Shown here piece by piece: positions 1-12,323 of a stretch of 64,000 bases of DNA. The notes under the pieces are model-generated. The model did no database searches. It was not told the origin of the DNA and was given only the letters and a program-made list of their open reading frames with translations. Origin of the DNA: Caecitellus pseudoparvulus (taxonomy: Eukaryota; Bigyra: Bicosoecida); NCBI GenBank assembly GCA_965644315.1, contig CBFFRQ010000019.1, forward strand, positions 62,001-126,000. The letters run 5' to 3'. Made by a program: the position numbers and the translations under genes. Numbering within the stretch: the first letter of the stretch is position 1; every line of letters begins with the position of its first letter.

Positions 1-408
1 GACTGTGGCGCCAGAAAGGCTTTCTCACAGCCTTGGCGCGACACGACCCCAAACTGCACAGCAACCCAAGCAAAGCTTGTTGGCGAAGTACAATTTATTC
101 ATTTTCTTTGCACTATGACCGGACTCGGGTAGATCCTACTTGCTAAGGTTCTCCATGTAGCTCCACTCAATTCTACCTCCCGCTGTCGTGGCCTGAACGC
201 TTGTCATAAAAATTGTAACACTCTCGGCTTCTACAAGCCCCACAGCCTTCTCTTGGCTTATCATTCACTGTGCGTTGCCTGGAGCTGTACATACGGCTTG
301 CATTGCTTGGCATTCAAATCCCGCATTCACCAGCGCCTGGCCTTGCGTGGCTGGCCAGTGCAGGGGCTCCGAACCCGCGTGTGACACTCAGGAGGCACAA
401 TTTCGGTC
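1..408. other. Intergenic / 5' flank, no gene seen
   Basis: No convincing coding region is visible. The stretch is less GC-rich than the genes, with AT-rich patches near 88-110 and 205-220. It probably holds the promoter and 5' UTR of the rotatin gene that starts at 409. A GTG at 270 opens the long downstream frame, but it is not a credible start. Confidence 0.5.
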
Positions 409-3400
409 ATGGACTCCCTTGCATCTCGAATTGCGTGCGTGCTTGTCCGGACCGCGGCTCTGCAGCGCCTCTGTCGCCAGCTGTGCCGCACGCGGCCAAC
501 GCCAAACTCCGCAGGCACGCCTTGCCGGACATTGCCCACCGAGCCGTGGCTCAGCTGCTCTCAAAGCTGGATGGTGAATTGATATCCCCACAGGCAGTCG
601 CTGAGCATGCAGGCCTGCTTGAGTCGCTCCACGCGTACTGCGAGCGCTTCCCTGCCCTGTTGGAAGGCAAGACCTCTGGCTCAGACAAGCAGCCAGACGG
701 CGCCGCGCTGAAGCAATGCCACACCCTCGTCCTGCTCCTGACGCACCTGTGTTCCCATTCACTCGGGTGTGCCAGTCTGCAGCGGTGGCAAACTGCATTC
801 CTGGCCGCAGTGGACGCGGCTGTGACTCGGGCTGGCCCGCACTCCGCAGCAGCGCGTCTGGCGCCGCATGTCCTCGCCGGCATCTTGCGCAGCCAGCCCG
901 TGCCCACCTCTGCGTTGCAGCGGGAAGACCTGCACATTGGCAGCCGCTCTGAGGTGGCTGCAGAGGAGGCCACACCCCGCCCAGCCACGCCACCAAGCGC
1001 CGCCCTCACTTCCACGCCACAACAACCGGCAAGCGACCCGGTGCCGTCTCCTGGGCGAGAGGCAGTGGTGTGTCTGTGGTCGGCATGTGGCGTGGACCCA
1101 CAGGCGTGTGCATCCCTCCCAGCAGGGCCCCAACTTCCCCCCGTCTTCCTCACCGCCTCTGACGAACAGGCTGTCTTTGACGCACACGCACAGCTGCTCC
1201 TGGCCCTCAGCGCAGGAGCAGACGGCACCTCCTTGCGCCAACTGCACGGGAAGGTGGGGTCTTCCCGTCCAGTCGCCCCAGGACACACACCCGCCCTGCC
1301 GCGCACCCTCCCCGCCGCGGTGGAGCGAGCAGACCTCGGGAGACTGCAGCGCGCACTCCGCGGCTTGCGCGACACGCTCATGGCAGACTTCCCCCCGGAG
1401 GTGTTCCTGCACCACTCCCACATTCTATGCGACATCTCAACAGTATGTGTCATTGCGTCTGCTGTGGCTGGGGCTGATTCACCCACACAGCAGCGCCTGG
1501 CCGCTCTGGAGGTTCTGGACACAGCGCACAACCTGCGCCAGCGCTGGCTTGCTGCGTTGCAACGCTGCATTGCTGACATACATGGCGTGAACTCCTTCAC
1601 CCCGCGATCAGGGTCTGCTGCAAATGGTGCGGGTGATGCAGCCCCACCAGTGCCCCCCGCGGACGCCATTCACGCGGCATCGACGGCTTCTCATCGAGCG
1701 GCTGCGTCAGTTCGGCGGCACTACAGCCTCGGCCACGCAAAAGCCCCCGAAGCCAGGGCCCCTGCCGAACCAGTCGCTGCACAAATGTTCGCTGGGCGGT
1801 ACACATACCCTCTGAGCCCTGCCTGGGAGAGTGCTGGCAGTCTGAGCCCTGGGCAGGCCGTGCGACTGCTGCTGCGAGGCGCAGTGCAGTGCCACAAAAC
1901 GGCGTCTGCCGCGGACTCTTGCCCACACTACGTGGCCTGTGCGACAGAGGCGGCGCTGGTGCAAACCATGCAGCACGTGCAGGGCGTCCTGGGTGCCTGG
2001 CTGGCCTGGAATGCCGACGCAGCAAGTGCAGTGCGCGACGTGTGCGACGAAGCTGTCAACGCCGCCGCCGCCACAGGCAGCGCGCGCGGCACACTGGTGA
2101 TGTTGAGGACTTTTGCCTCATTCACAAGTGCAGCTTGCATGCCAGGCCTTGACCTGTCCCCCAGCACGGCCTTGTGTGTGCTGGGCCGGGACGTTTCGGA
2201 TGCAACCGTGCAAGCCCTGGCGTGCGCAGGTTGCCACGTCGCCAACACGCTCACCCTCGCTCGCTCTGTCGGACAGGTGTGCCATGGGGAGCCACCCACT
2301 CCTCCTGCCGACGCAAGCATGCGGTTGGCGCTGCTGCAGGCCCTGCACGCCCACCAGCCTCCTGCCATGTCCCGCCAGCTGCACGCCTGGTCTGGGCAAG
2401 GCTGGTTCTGGGACACGATCGCCACTGCCATTGAGAGCGGACCACCAGACATGGCTGCAGCCACCTGCGCATGTGCGCTGCATGTGCTGGAGGATGCCAT
2501 CGTGGCTTGTGGAGATCAGCGGGATGAAATGGCGCCGCAAACTCCCAGCCCAGCCATGCAGCTGCTGGCCAAGCACGTCGCAGCGGCCGGCAGCGAGCAA
2601 GTCGTGCAAAGTCTAGCCCACGCCTGTGAGCATCTGCCTCAGACGCTGCACTTGTTGGCGACAATCTTCACCGCAGCAGTGGCTGTGCCGTCCAGTGTGG
2701 CGGTGGAGGAGGGCGTGCCACGGTATCTGCGAGGTGAGGACGACGCAGAGTACCCCCTGCTGAGGTGGGTGCCCACCCTCAAGCGGGCCCTGGCGCGCGC
2801 TGACCTCCCGGCTCACATTCGAGAGTGTCTGCAAGAGCACCAGAAGGCATGCATGGACGGCGCGCCAGCCTGGGTCTTTGCCGGCATTCTCGCGCAAGGA
2901 TCGTGCGGTACTTCGCCTGCCGTCACGCAAAGCGCCATCACCTCACTGTGGCGCTTCGTATGCCAGAACGCAGAGGCCCTGCTGTGTCGCGAGGAAGCTT
3001 ACGCAGGCGTTGCCGACGCGCCAACTGCGCGAAGCATCGCAGCGTCGTTGGCCCATGCACCTCTCGCGGCTGAAGATGCGGCTGGTGCGGCGTTTGACCG
3101 AAACCTGGCACACAGCGTGGAAGGCGCCAAGGCAACGCCAGTCGCTGACGCAGTGGATGCCGCCCAACGGCTGTGCGATCTGCTGCTCAGCCATGGTGGC
3201 AGTGCAGCCTTGCCTGAGCAGGCGTGCTTGCCTCAGCTGCCTCTCGTAGCCAGTGCAGCCATGGAGCTGGCTGGCTTGGCGGCAGCACACCCTGCTGCGT
3301 TCAACGCTGCTGAGGCGTGGAGCGCAGTGTTGCGGTGCGCCCACCGCATGAGCATCGAAGCGTTGCACAAGCCTGGCGCCTCACACCACCTCGCGCAGCT

Positions 3401-6400
3401 CGTGCGTGTGCTGAGTCACTGGCCGGCCGCTGGGAAGCCAGACCTCGCCCTGCCCCGCAGCAGCCTCGCGCTGCCCGCCTTGGCCACTGCGCTGCTCGGT
3501 GTTCTGAGTGAGTGCCCCGACAGGCAGCATGCGGCGTTGGCATGGATGGCTGACTCCACAAAGGTGCCGCAGCCCCCGCCGCCTCAGCCAGAGCACCCAG
3601 ATTTGCAGATGGCGCTGCAACTGCTGCGGCGCTCTCAAACTCCCCCAGATCCCATGCAGCACGCGACGTCCGTGAAGGCCGCCTTGCAACGAGCTCGCAG
3701 CCATGCGCAGTTTCGCTGCGCCTGCCGCGAGGCGCTGTGTGCAGCAGTCATGGCGGATGAGCCGTGGTTACTGCAGGCCGCACACGCTTCAGTGTGGGGC
3801 CCGCCTCTCCGCAAGATCCTCACGACGCCGCCTGCCTCTGCAGACGACCACGCCGTGCTGCAGAGTGCGCTGCGCTTCCTGACGACGCTGGTCCCTGGCA
3901 TGGAAGCGGCGTCTGCAAACGCCACCGCTGTGCTGCTGCGTGACACGCTCATTCCGCCACTGCACGCGGCAGCGGTACACGCAGTGCCAACGCCAGGGGG
4001 CGTGGCATCGCCCCCCGACCTCGCATATGCCGATGCGGGGCAGTACTGGGTGGACGCTCATGTAGGAGGTGGTGTGGGCTTGTTCGCTGCGCCGGCGTCA
4101 GATCCACCGTCCACCCCGCACATGGACACGGCCCAGGCTGTGCTGGAGCTCGTCCGAGCACTGGTCGCAGCAGACACTGGGTGTGTGGAGGGGGGGGCAG
4201 TGCACAGCCTGCTCACGGCGTCCGCCCTCCCTGCCATGCTGGCAGAGTGCGTTTCAGGGCCACTTGGGCTTTGTGTGCCTGCCCTGCACTGTGTATCGGC
4301 CTTCTCCACGCGGCAGTGGGTGGCACTGCCAAGCCACGCCGCGCGCAACCTGCAAGCCGCATGTGCGAACACAGCTGCGGGCTTCAGAGCCGCAGACACC
4401 TTCCAAGGCAAATCCCTCGTGCGCCTGTCCGTGTTTGCGCTGCAACGGGCCTGCGAAGCGGGCGCACTAGCTGCGTCTGTGCTGGAGGTGCGTGGAGGCC
4501 TGGCGTGGCTGGGGCGCTGCCTCACGGAGCGTGAAGTGCCCCTGCAAGCGGCAGCGTACACACTAGTTGGCGGACTGCTCGCCGCATCGCCCCCCGCCCT
4601 TGCGCCAGTGTTTGCGCTGCTGGCCTGCCACGCCGACGCACAGGCTGGGGACTCCACCAGCATGGCCCAGGACATTGCCGTGTTCCTGGCTCGCCAGGCC
4701 ACCGCCCCCACCGCTCCGCCGGCTGTCAGCACAGCCGCTGCCTCTGCTCTGGCCTGCTTCCTGGATGCCGCCCCAGTGTCCCGAGCGCAAGCCTGCTGGG
4801 AGCGCCTTGCACAGTGGGGCGGCATGTTGAAGCTGGCCCAGAGCCTGGGGCGCGTTCTGTCCACACTGGCCCCCGACCGCAGCCTGCCGTGCCTGCTTCC
4901 TGGGGACAACCCCCTGCCGCCCCTGCCTCACGCTGCACGGTGTGACTGCGACCAGGCCGCCGCCCTCATCCGCGTCGCCTGCTCCGCTGCAGAGTGCGGG
5001 GCAGAGGCCGCCTGTGCCCAGGCCCTGGAAGCTGACCTGTCTGCTCACATCGCGGCCTGCACAGCTGCAGTCACCTCTGCCCACGGCGCTGGCCTGTTCG
5101 CCGCAGCGCATGCGTGGTGCCTGGCTGCAGGCGGCGTGTCAGGGGAGCTGGCAGCACAAGCGGCATGCATTGTGGAGACACACCTGCCTGGGCCGTGGCG
5201 GGCGTGTGCCACTGCGCTGGCTCGCAAGGCAGTGGCACACATGCAAGCAGACGCCACTTCGCAAGCTGCCCTGGATGCACTGGCTGCCACTGTGCACTGC
5301 ATTTCTGTGCTTGAGAGCTCCCCTGGTAGCATGCAGCTTCCTGACGCTGTGGGGGAGCACTTGCCTACACTGTTGGCCCACGCTTCGGCCCCTCAACAGG
5401 TCTCCCTTGCACGGGCCGTGCACCGCATGCAGGCAGTGCCTGGGCCTCTGCTCAGCGGACTGTGTCAGCGTCTCGTGGCAGCGTCGGCCAGCAGCCAGCT
5501 GGCTGATGTGCACGCTGCAGTGACAGCGGCAAAGCCTGACCCACGCACGCTTGCCGCTATGCCGGTGTTTTCGGATCGGGCTGCATTGGGCCATGCCTCT
5601 GCGCTGTCGGCTGCGCTGGCGTTTGCGTGCCACGCGAGTGACTCACAGCCGCCCCGCCTGCAACCTGCCCTGACTCGTGCGTTGGTGGCGGTGGCCGACT
5701 GCGCTATCGCGGGCCTGTGTGTCGTGGCTGAAGCCGGCGCACACCACCGACACCCCACCGCCTTTGCGGCAGCCACTGAGTTCCTCGCTACCTGGGCGGC
5801 GGCGGCACAGCTGCCACTGCTGGCGCTGGTGGCTACCTCACGCAGCGCAGCGGCGCACACACAGGACGGCGACGGGCGCAGTCAAATGTCACCACCAGCG
5901 CCCCTTTCATTGTTGGCCGACTTGCAGCCCAGCCTTGCCTCAAGCGTGGCAAGCAGTCCTACATGGCTGTCGCTGGCCCACTTGCTCAGTAGCAAAGCAT
6001 CCGTGGCAGCCGCGGCGCTGTGCCGTGTGACAGCCATAGCCAGCGCACTGGCCCATGAAGTCGCGTGTTTCGGGAGCGCGGTGTCTTCTTTTCTGTCTCA
6101 AGGCACGTGGAAGGCCTTCGTGGCGGCAGCTGCATCTGCACTGCCGCATCTCCACGCCATCACTGTGGCCCTGCCGCCCCCTTTGCCAGGGTGCCCTGCC
6201 ATCCCCCTGTGTCTGGTGCCCGTACACCCTGCGCAGCAGTCACACCACAGCAGGGGTGCCCAGTCCAGCCCCCGTTTGCCTGGCTCTGATGTTATGTGGC
6301 AAGGCGTTGCGCGTACAAGTGACAGCGCAAACGCACCACTTCTAGCACAATGGTGGCCTGGCCCGCGCACAGAGCCAGGCGCCTTGCCTGCACACGTGCA

Positions 6401-7022
6401 CTCTGTCGCCCCAGCTGCACTGGGCAGCATTGCCCGAGGCGTCTTTGCTCTCTTCCGAGATGCCGCCTGTGCAACGCTCGTGTTGCGGAGTCAGGCAGTG
6501 GGACGGCTTCTCGCCGCCGCAGCAGAGGCTGAAGGCCGCAACCCACACGGACAGGCAGCAGATAGCACGAGGTGGGCTTCCTCTGCAGTTTTGTCAGCAT
6601 GTGCTGTGGGCGCGGGCAGCGCTGCCGGGGCCAAGGCGGTGCTGTCGCACAGCGCGTCGTTGCGCAACCTGCTGCAAGCTCAGCCGGCCGAGCCTGGTAC
6701 CTTGCTCTGTGTCCAGGCACTTGCGCGCCACCGCCAAGCCCACGCCATGCTGGGGCAGCACTTCACTTCCCAGCGTCTGGCAGCGCTGGTTCCCGCGCCG
6801 CGCCAGTCTGAGGCCTCCAACGGTGCCTATGGCAGGCACTTGCGGGAGCTGTCTCTGCTCACGTTCGTGGCGTTGACGGATGAGGTCACGGCCTGCCGCC
6901 ACTCTGCGCGAAGTGGCGACCCCAGTGCGTTGAAACGCACCCTGGAGCTCATTGCTGTTGCATCGCAAGAGCCCAGGCTCGTCGAGCTGGCCAGGACTGC
7001 TCGAGCATGTCTGGCTTCTTGA
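409..7022 (+). CDS. RTTN: Rotatin-like centriolar protein
   Basis: Rotatin (Ana3 in flies) is a very large armadillo/HEAT-like alpha-solenoid needed for centriole elongation and cilium assembly. The model has a 26-nt first coding exon (409-434), an 80-nt intron (435-514, donor GTGCGTGC, acceptor CTCCGCAG) and one uninterrupted 6.5-kb exon, giving about 2,177 residues; animal rotatin is about 2,200. Splicing restores an N-terminus MDSLASRIAHALPDIAHRAV followed by LLSKLDGELI. This matches the conserved rotatin N-terminal domain in spacing and character (a leucine-rich helix, then a KLxxxLI pattern). The rest is Ala/Leu/His-rich helical repeats with little sequence signature, as expected for this fast-evolving family. 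The frame could also open at a GTG at 270, but the spliced ATG fits better. The match rests on the N-terminus, the length and the solenoid character. The co-occurrence of CEP41 and IFT172 in the window is compatible. Confidence 0.72.
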
Positions 7023-7268
7023 CCAGGCTTGATGCTGCCAAGACCACTCGCAACGTCAACAACCAAGCCCTGGCCGCACAGGGCGTGCGGCGGCAGAGTC
7101 CCGCTCAGAAACAATTCAAATACATACACATGATTGCCTCTACCGACGCTGCTCCCCATTTAACTCACATTCACGCTGTCTGGGCGCTGCAGTGCTGCAG
7201 ACGAAACTCCACCCAACGGCTGAGCTAGAACTTGCGCCCAGCACCGTCCTGTCCAACACCTGAGCGCC

Positions 7269-8566
7269 ATGGCAGCGGGGGAGGACGCCATTCCCATGTA
7301 CACGTGGCCTACGGGGCAGCTTCTGCCCCGCCTCGTGCAGTGCAGGCACCCTGATCTGCCCAGTTTGGGTGCGGAACTTGTGCGTGCTTCTTGCGGCGGC
7401 GCGGCTCACCGGCACGACGCCTCCTTTGCCCCTGCTCGCATAAACCCCAACTCCCTCCCGCGCAGATGAAAGATTTGCTGAACGGCCTGCTGACCACCGC
7501 TGCAGACCGCGCCGCGTACCGTGAGCGGCTCGTGGCAAGCGGCAGTCTGATCTGCGAAGAAGAGGATTCCTGCAGTGTTGCAAGTGCAGACACTGGCGCA
7601 GACTGCGACGTGCAGGGCGACCTGGACGTCACCGTCGTGGACTGCCGCTACCGCTTCGAGCACGAAGGCGGACACATCAAAGGGTCCACTTCCCAGCCCT
7701 GCTCGGTGCACTTTCTTCAAGGCGCCTTCCCCCTTCCACCAACGGACTTGGACGCCAGCGACAGCCCTGACTCCAGTGACCCGCGCCCACACCCCAGACG
7801 CTTGCAAAGCCTGCACCAACTGGCCTCCCCTGCAAGGCACAGCCACCAGCCCCTGCACGCGCCCACCTCCAGCGACTCAACCCAGGTGTTCGTGTTCCAC
7901 TGCGAGTTCAGCGCGAACAGGGGGCCAGACATGGCGCGCCGACTGCGGAACACAGACCGACACCTGCACATGGAACACTTTCCCTTCCTCGCCCACCCCC
8001 ACTTGTACGTCCTGGAGGGGGGCTACAAGGCCTTCCACGCCCTGGCCCCAGGCCTCTGCTCCACGGGAGCCTATGTTCCCATGCTGCACCCCACATTCCT
8101 GCCCAAGCTGCCATCAGCACACGCCGCCTCCAAGGACGCCGCCCGTGCCATCAGCGCATGGGTGCGGGGTGCTGCCACCAGCCCCGCACACTCCCCCGCC
8201 ACCCAAGACTCCTCTTCCAGCGGCAAGCGTGGGCTGAAGCGCCGACGGAGCAGGGGCGCGCGGGCAGACGGCGAGTCACCCCTGTGCATGATGAGTCCAC
8301 CCCCCTCAGCCCAGCGCAGCCGAGGCCTGGGCGCCATGCACCTCTCCTTCACAGCGGCTGGCGAGGAGGGTGGCAGTGCGAAACGGCGCCACCACGAGCT
8401 GTGCCTACTCAGCACGCGCACACCGCTGCCCACTGCGCCTTCAGGCTTCAGCCTGGCCAGCAGCCCTGCACCGCCCTCGGCTGTGATGGCTGAAGGCGCC
8501 ACAGCTCAGCCAGACTCGCCTGGACCGCGCGTGGACAGCCCCCCCTCAGCACTGCTGTTCGCGTGA
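7269..8566 (+). CDS. CDC25: CDC25-type dual-specificity phosphatase
   Basis: M-phase inducer phosphatase, which removes inhibitory phosphates from the Thr/Tyr pair of cyclin-dependent kinases. Exons are 7269-7379 and 7466-8566, joined across an 86-nt intron (GTGCGTGC...GCGCAG), giving about 403 residues. The rhodanese-like catalytic domain is clear: DCRYRFEHEGGHIKGS begins near residue 96, the active-site loop HCEFSANRGP near residue 182 has an intact CX5R, and LEGGYKAF follows. All three are diagnostic CDC25 motifs. The architecture is unusual. Only about 90 residues precede the catalytic domain, where animal CDC25s carry a long regulatory region. A basic, Ser/Pro-rich tail of about 150 residues follows it (KRRRSRG and many SP sites). 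Regulation by phosphorylation may therefore sit at the C-terminus; that is inference. Confidence 0.93.
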
Positions 8567-8722
8567 GCGAGCAGTGCGTGCTGCGGTGTGCCGTTCTTAA
8601 TTCACACCTAGTCCGACCAGCTCACCATCGCTTGTTCACTCGCTCCGCAGCTAGCACTCCAGCCTTTGCAACGGCACGAGCCGGCGTTTCGCCTGCGTTA
8701 CCTAGTCCAACAGTTCTGCGCC

Positions 8723-10668
8723 ATGCAGGGCCACTTGAAGGAGCAGGATGAGTTCTTCCAGTACATTCTCGCGCAACTCGCTGCACAGGGCACCATGAGC
8801 CCTGAGAAGTACGGTGAGGCCGGCGGTGCGCGCAGCTGCGTGGCTTCGCCCAGCGCAGCGACTGACCACGCCGACGCGCAGACGCCGTCTTTAGCGAAAT
8901 TGAAGGCATGATTCAGGAACACATTGACGAACCAGAGGGGTCTAAACTGTCCGAGTACGTGAATTCCATTGCATCCACCGTGCGGGAGAGGCTGCAGCGT
9001 CCCTGCTGCCCTGCCTTGCGGCCTCGCAGCCTGGCCTCACACTCGACCTGGCCTTCCCTCCACACAGGGCCGTCCCAACACTGAAGGCGGTGCACACACC
9101 GCTGCCCCTGACTGAGGCTCTGGCAGAGTATGACGACCACACGCGTGTGCGGCAGCGCAAGTTCGTGCCCATGACGTTCAAGGAGGTGCGGCACGTGGTG
9201 AACATCGCCACGGTGAAGGTGGTGGCGCCTCAGCTACGTCTGCTCTGCCTGGACGCCGACGAGACCTGCTACAGTGATGGGTGCGTGGCGCTGGTGCAGG
9301 GTGCGCTGTACCACCCTCCGCCCTTCACTCCGCGTCGCCGCCTTTCACCGCAGTGGCACCATCACGCCCGACTCGCCCATGATCCCGATCATCACTTCAT
9401 TCATCCGGGCTGGCATCACAGTGTGCCTCGTGACGGCTGCCGGCTATGCCAACGCTCCAGGGAAGTACGAGCACCGCCTGCGCGGGCTGCTGGATGCGTT
9501 TCAATTCGCCGTGAACATGGGCGCGCCGTCTGATGCGTTTCAACGGCACTTTTACGTGATGGGTGGAGAGGCGAACTACCTCCACCGCCTCGTCGTCAGT
9601 CGCAAGGGGCGCCTGCAGTTGGCAGTGGTGCCAGGTGAAGAGTGGAAGAACGGGCGAGGAGTGCGGTGGTCTCTGGAGGGCATTCGCAGCCTCCTGGACA
9701 TTGCCGAAGACACGCTGCGTGAGCGTGCCGCTGCGCTGGGGCTGGCGGTGCAGTTCATCCGCAAGGAGCGCGCAGTGGGCATGATCCGAGCTGGTGACGC
9801 GAAGTTCCCGTTTGAAGTGTTGGAGGAGGTGGCGCTGGCGGTGCAAGCGGCGCTGAAGGGACACCCCGTCCCGCACTGCGCCTTTAACGGTGGACAGGAC
9901 TGCTGGGTGGACGTGGGCAACAAAGCACTGGGCATTCGAGCCGTGCAGGCCTTCCTCAGCCCCAAGGCGAACGCCTCCAACACAGTGCACGTGGGTGACC
10001 GCTTCACGCGCACAGGGAACGACACACACTCACGCGACGCCGCTAGCACGCTGTGGATCTCAAACCCTCGCGAAACTCGGTTTTTTCTCCACCTCCTTCT
10101 GCGTGCAGTGGTCCGAACGCACCCCAAGGTGGCCGCCGTCACGGCAGAAGCTGTGGCTCCCATCGCTCCCATCAAGCCACCTGGCACAGCTGCTGCCGCC
10201 ATGTCAGCGGGAGTCAGCGGGTGGGTGTCGCAGGGCGACGATACGCCCGTGACATCTGGTGCAGCAGACCTGCCCCAGCACGCTGCGGCAGCCTTGGGCG
10301 TCTCCACGCGCCCTCGCACGCCGGAGCAAGGCGATGCCGCCGAAGCGGTTCGTCGTCCCTACACGCCCGATGTCCTGCCAGCGCAGGAAGGCGACCACGT
10401 GAGCCCCCTCGTGCAAGCGGTGGCTGCACCCCCTCCCGGCACCATGGCGCCACTGGCACTGCCTGTTGCCGCCCCATCTGCCAGCCGTGTTCGCAGTGCT
10501 CTTGATGCCGACGGCGGCGTGGTGGTGGGGGCTGAAGCAGGTCGCGCGCCACCTGTCGGCGCGACACGCCGCCTGTCCTTGGCTGGGTCAGGGGAGGGGA
10601 GTGACTCCGATGATGATGCGGAGGGTGGGACCTCTGCTGTGGACCTGGACATGTCCTGGCTGGAGTAG
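8723..10668 (+). CDS. ISN1: IMP-specific 5'-nucleotidase
   Basis: ISN1 dephosphorylates IMP to inosine in purine salvage. It is a HAD-fold enzyme known mainly from fungi, apicomplexans and other protists. Four exons: 8723-8813, 8882-8954, 9068-9280 and 9354-10668, about 563 residues. Hallmarks are the nucleophile motif LCLDADETCYSDG (DxDxT), MIPIITSFIRAG, VTAAGYANAPGKYEHRLRGL, FYVMGGEANYLHRL, FNGGQDCWVDVGNKALGIR and HVGDRFTRTGNDTHSRDAAS, all in the order of yeast ISN1. The first in-frame ATG is 8723. The frame is open upstream to an acceptor-like CAG at 8650, so an unseen upstream exon could add residues. After the enzyme domain (ending near nt 10130) a Pro/Ala/Ser-rich tail of about 180 residues ends in an acidic DSDDDAEGG-type segment. 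This tail is not part of the family core. Confidence 0.92.
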
Positions 10669-10813
10669 CGTGGCCCGTGGGAGGGCAATGTGATGCGGCA
10701 GTTTGTGGGCAGCAGACCAGACAAAGCAACAATTCAAACCAACCACGGCTACAACGCTGGCCCCCGCTGTGCCTCCGCAACTTCTGTGCCTGCACACGTG
10801 TGCCTGCGGCACC

Positions 10814-12323
10814 ATGGCGTCCACCGCCTCACGCATGCCAGCCGAAGTGCTGGCGGAGTTGAGGCGGACACCCGCCAATGAGGTGTGTGTGGACTGCCCC
10901 ACACGCTCCCCCCAGTGGGCCAGTGCGACGTATGGCACCCTGCTCTGCCTCAAGTGCTCCGGTGTGCACCGAGGCATGGGCGTGCGCATCTCCTTCGTGC
11001 GCTCCATCCAAATGGACCAGTGGAACGACAAGCAGCTGCGCACGATGAAGGTGCGTGCCAACGCCAGTGCCACACTCACCTACCTGGCAGCACTCCATGA
11101 ACTCGCCTCACAGATTGGAGGGAACCAGCGCCTGCTGGACTTCTGGAAGGAACATGGCCTGCAGGATGCGTCTGCGAAAGAGAAGTACTACTCCTTGCCG
11201 GCTGCCTTTTACCGAGCCATGATTGCTGCTGAGCGGGATGGCACGCCACCCGTCATTTGGGAGCAGTTTGCAGCGGAACACGCCGCCCAAGCCCAGCAAA
11301 CACAGGCCTCCAGTGAAGAGCATGCGAGCAGTGACCGGTGAGTCGCGAGGGATCCACGAGTGCAGCCCGCTGCAGCCCGGCAGGGCCTGGCGTGTCCGGG
11401 AGAAGCCTGCGTTTCACCACACGTTTCGCTTCGCCCGCCGCAGGGAAGCCCGCCTGCGCAGCGAGGCACAAGACCGCATTCGCAGCAAGTACGGCTCGCA
11501 CGGCATGTCGTCGGTGGGAAGCCACCCGTCCTCCGCTCGCCCTAGGCAGGGCTCTGACAGCGAGCAGTTTGTGCGCAGTCTGGAGCAAACGGGGGCGCAG
11601 GCTGCTGAGGCGGCCAGCAAGGCCTGGGGCGTCCTCAGCTCGGCCGTGTCCATGGGCTTCCACAAGGTGGCCCAAGAAGCCACCAAGTTCGGCGAGGAGC
11701 TGCAGTCCCAAGACATTCCCGGAAGGTTCCGCTCGGGCGTCACAAACCTCAGCTCCACCATCTCCTCCGCAGTGCACCCCCAAGCGGCGTCCGCAGGAGC
11801 ACCCCCCCAGCACGGCGAAGCCCCCCCCCCACCTCGCCACACATCCCAAGGGGGTGGAGGAGGGGGGGGCGACCCCCTAGAAGGCGTTGCCTCTGCCGTG
11901 TCTGCCTGGTTCAGCTCAGCCTCCTCGGAAGTTGCCAGTCGCTGGGGCTCACTCGGTGCAAGCACGACAACACCAGCGCAAAGCCAAACTCACGCTGCCT
12001 CACACCAGCAGGCACCCAGCACAGAGCCTGTGCCTGCGCGCACAGCCTCGTTCGACGACGGAGATGCAGCCTGGCTGGCAGAGGAGGTGCCCACCAGCCC
12101 CCAGCCCACTGCGACCACCCACACAAGCACAGCCAACGCCACGACAGTGACGCAGATGGAAGAGGGGGGGTGGGATGGCGATGACTTTGACTGGGACGCC
12201 ATTCCAGACACCCCTGCACCGGCGCCAGCAACGGCACCGGCACCGGCACCGGCGCCAGCAGTTGCTCAGCCTGCCACAACGAGCGGCGCTCAAGATGACG
12301 ACTTCTTTGACAACTGGGATTGA
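10814..12323 (+). CDS. ARFGAP1: ARFGAP1-type Arf GTPase-activating protein
   Basis: Stimulates GTP hydrolysis on Arf1 at the Golgi, driving COPI coat dynamics. Exons are 10814-11337 and 11444-12323 (intron GTGAGTCG...CCGCAG), about 467 residues. The N-terminal ArfGAP zinc finger has the exact CxxCx16CxxC spacing (C25, C28, C45, C48), followed by GVHRGMGVRISFVRSIQMDQW with the catalytic arginine. After the finger come EARLRSEAQDRIRSKYG and a region alternating Ser/Thr/Gly with bulky residues (about 370-480 nt into exon 2). That region could act as an ALPS-like curvature sensor; this is inference. The C-terminus is a proline/alanine repeat followed by an acidic WDxDDFDWDAIPDTP and DDDFFDNWD tail, typical of ARFGAP1/Gcs1 (aromatic-acidic coat-binding motifs). 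The start is the ATG with a good context (ACCATGG). Confidence 0.93.
12216..12262 (+). repeat. Short GGCACC/GGCGCC microsatellite in coding sequence
   Basis: A short tandem repeat of GCACCG/GCGCCA hexamers encodes the alternating Pro-Ala stretch just before the acidic C-terminus of the Arf GAP. It probably forms a stiff linker and is a likely site of length variation. Confidence 0.6.

Noticed and set aside
303-326. TTCAAATCCC resembling a tRNA T-arm
   Set aside because: No matching acceptor stem, D-arm or anticodon arm could be drawn around it.
270-408. GTG at 270 as the start of the rotatin gene
   Set aside because: Non-ATG initiation is unlikely in a eukaryotic nuclear gene. Splicing ATG 409-434 to 515 gives a conserved rotatin N-terminus.
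551-1669. A 372-codon frame on the - strand within rotatin
   Set aside because: Arg/Ser/Cys-rich shadow typical of high-GC antisense frames. The + strand frame is far longer and matches rotatin at its N-terminus.
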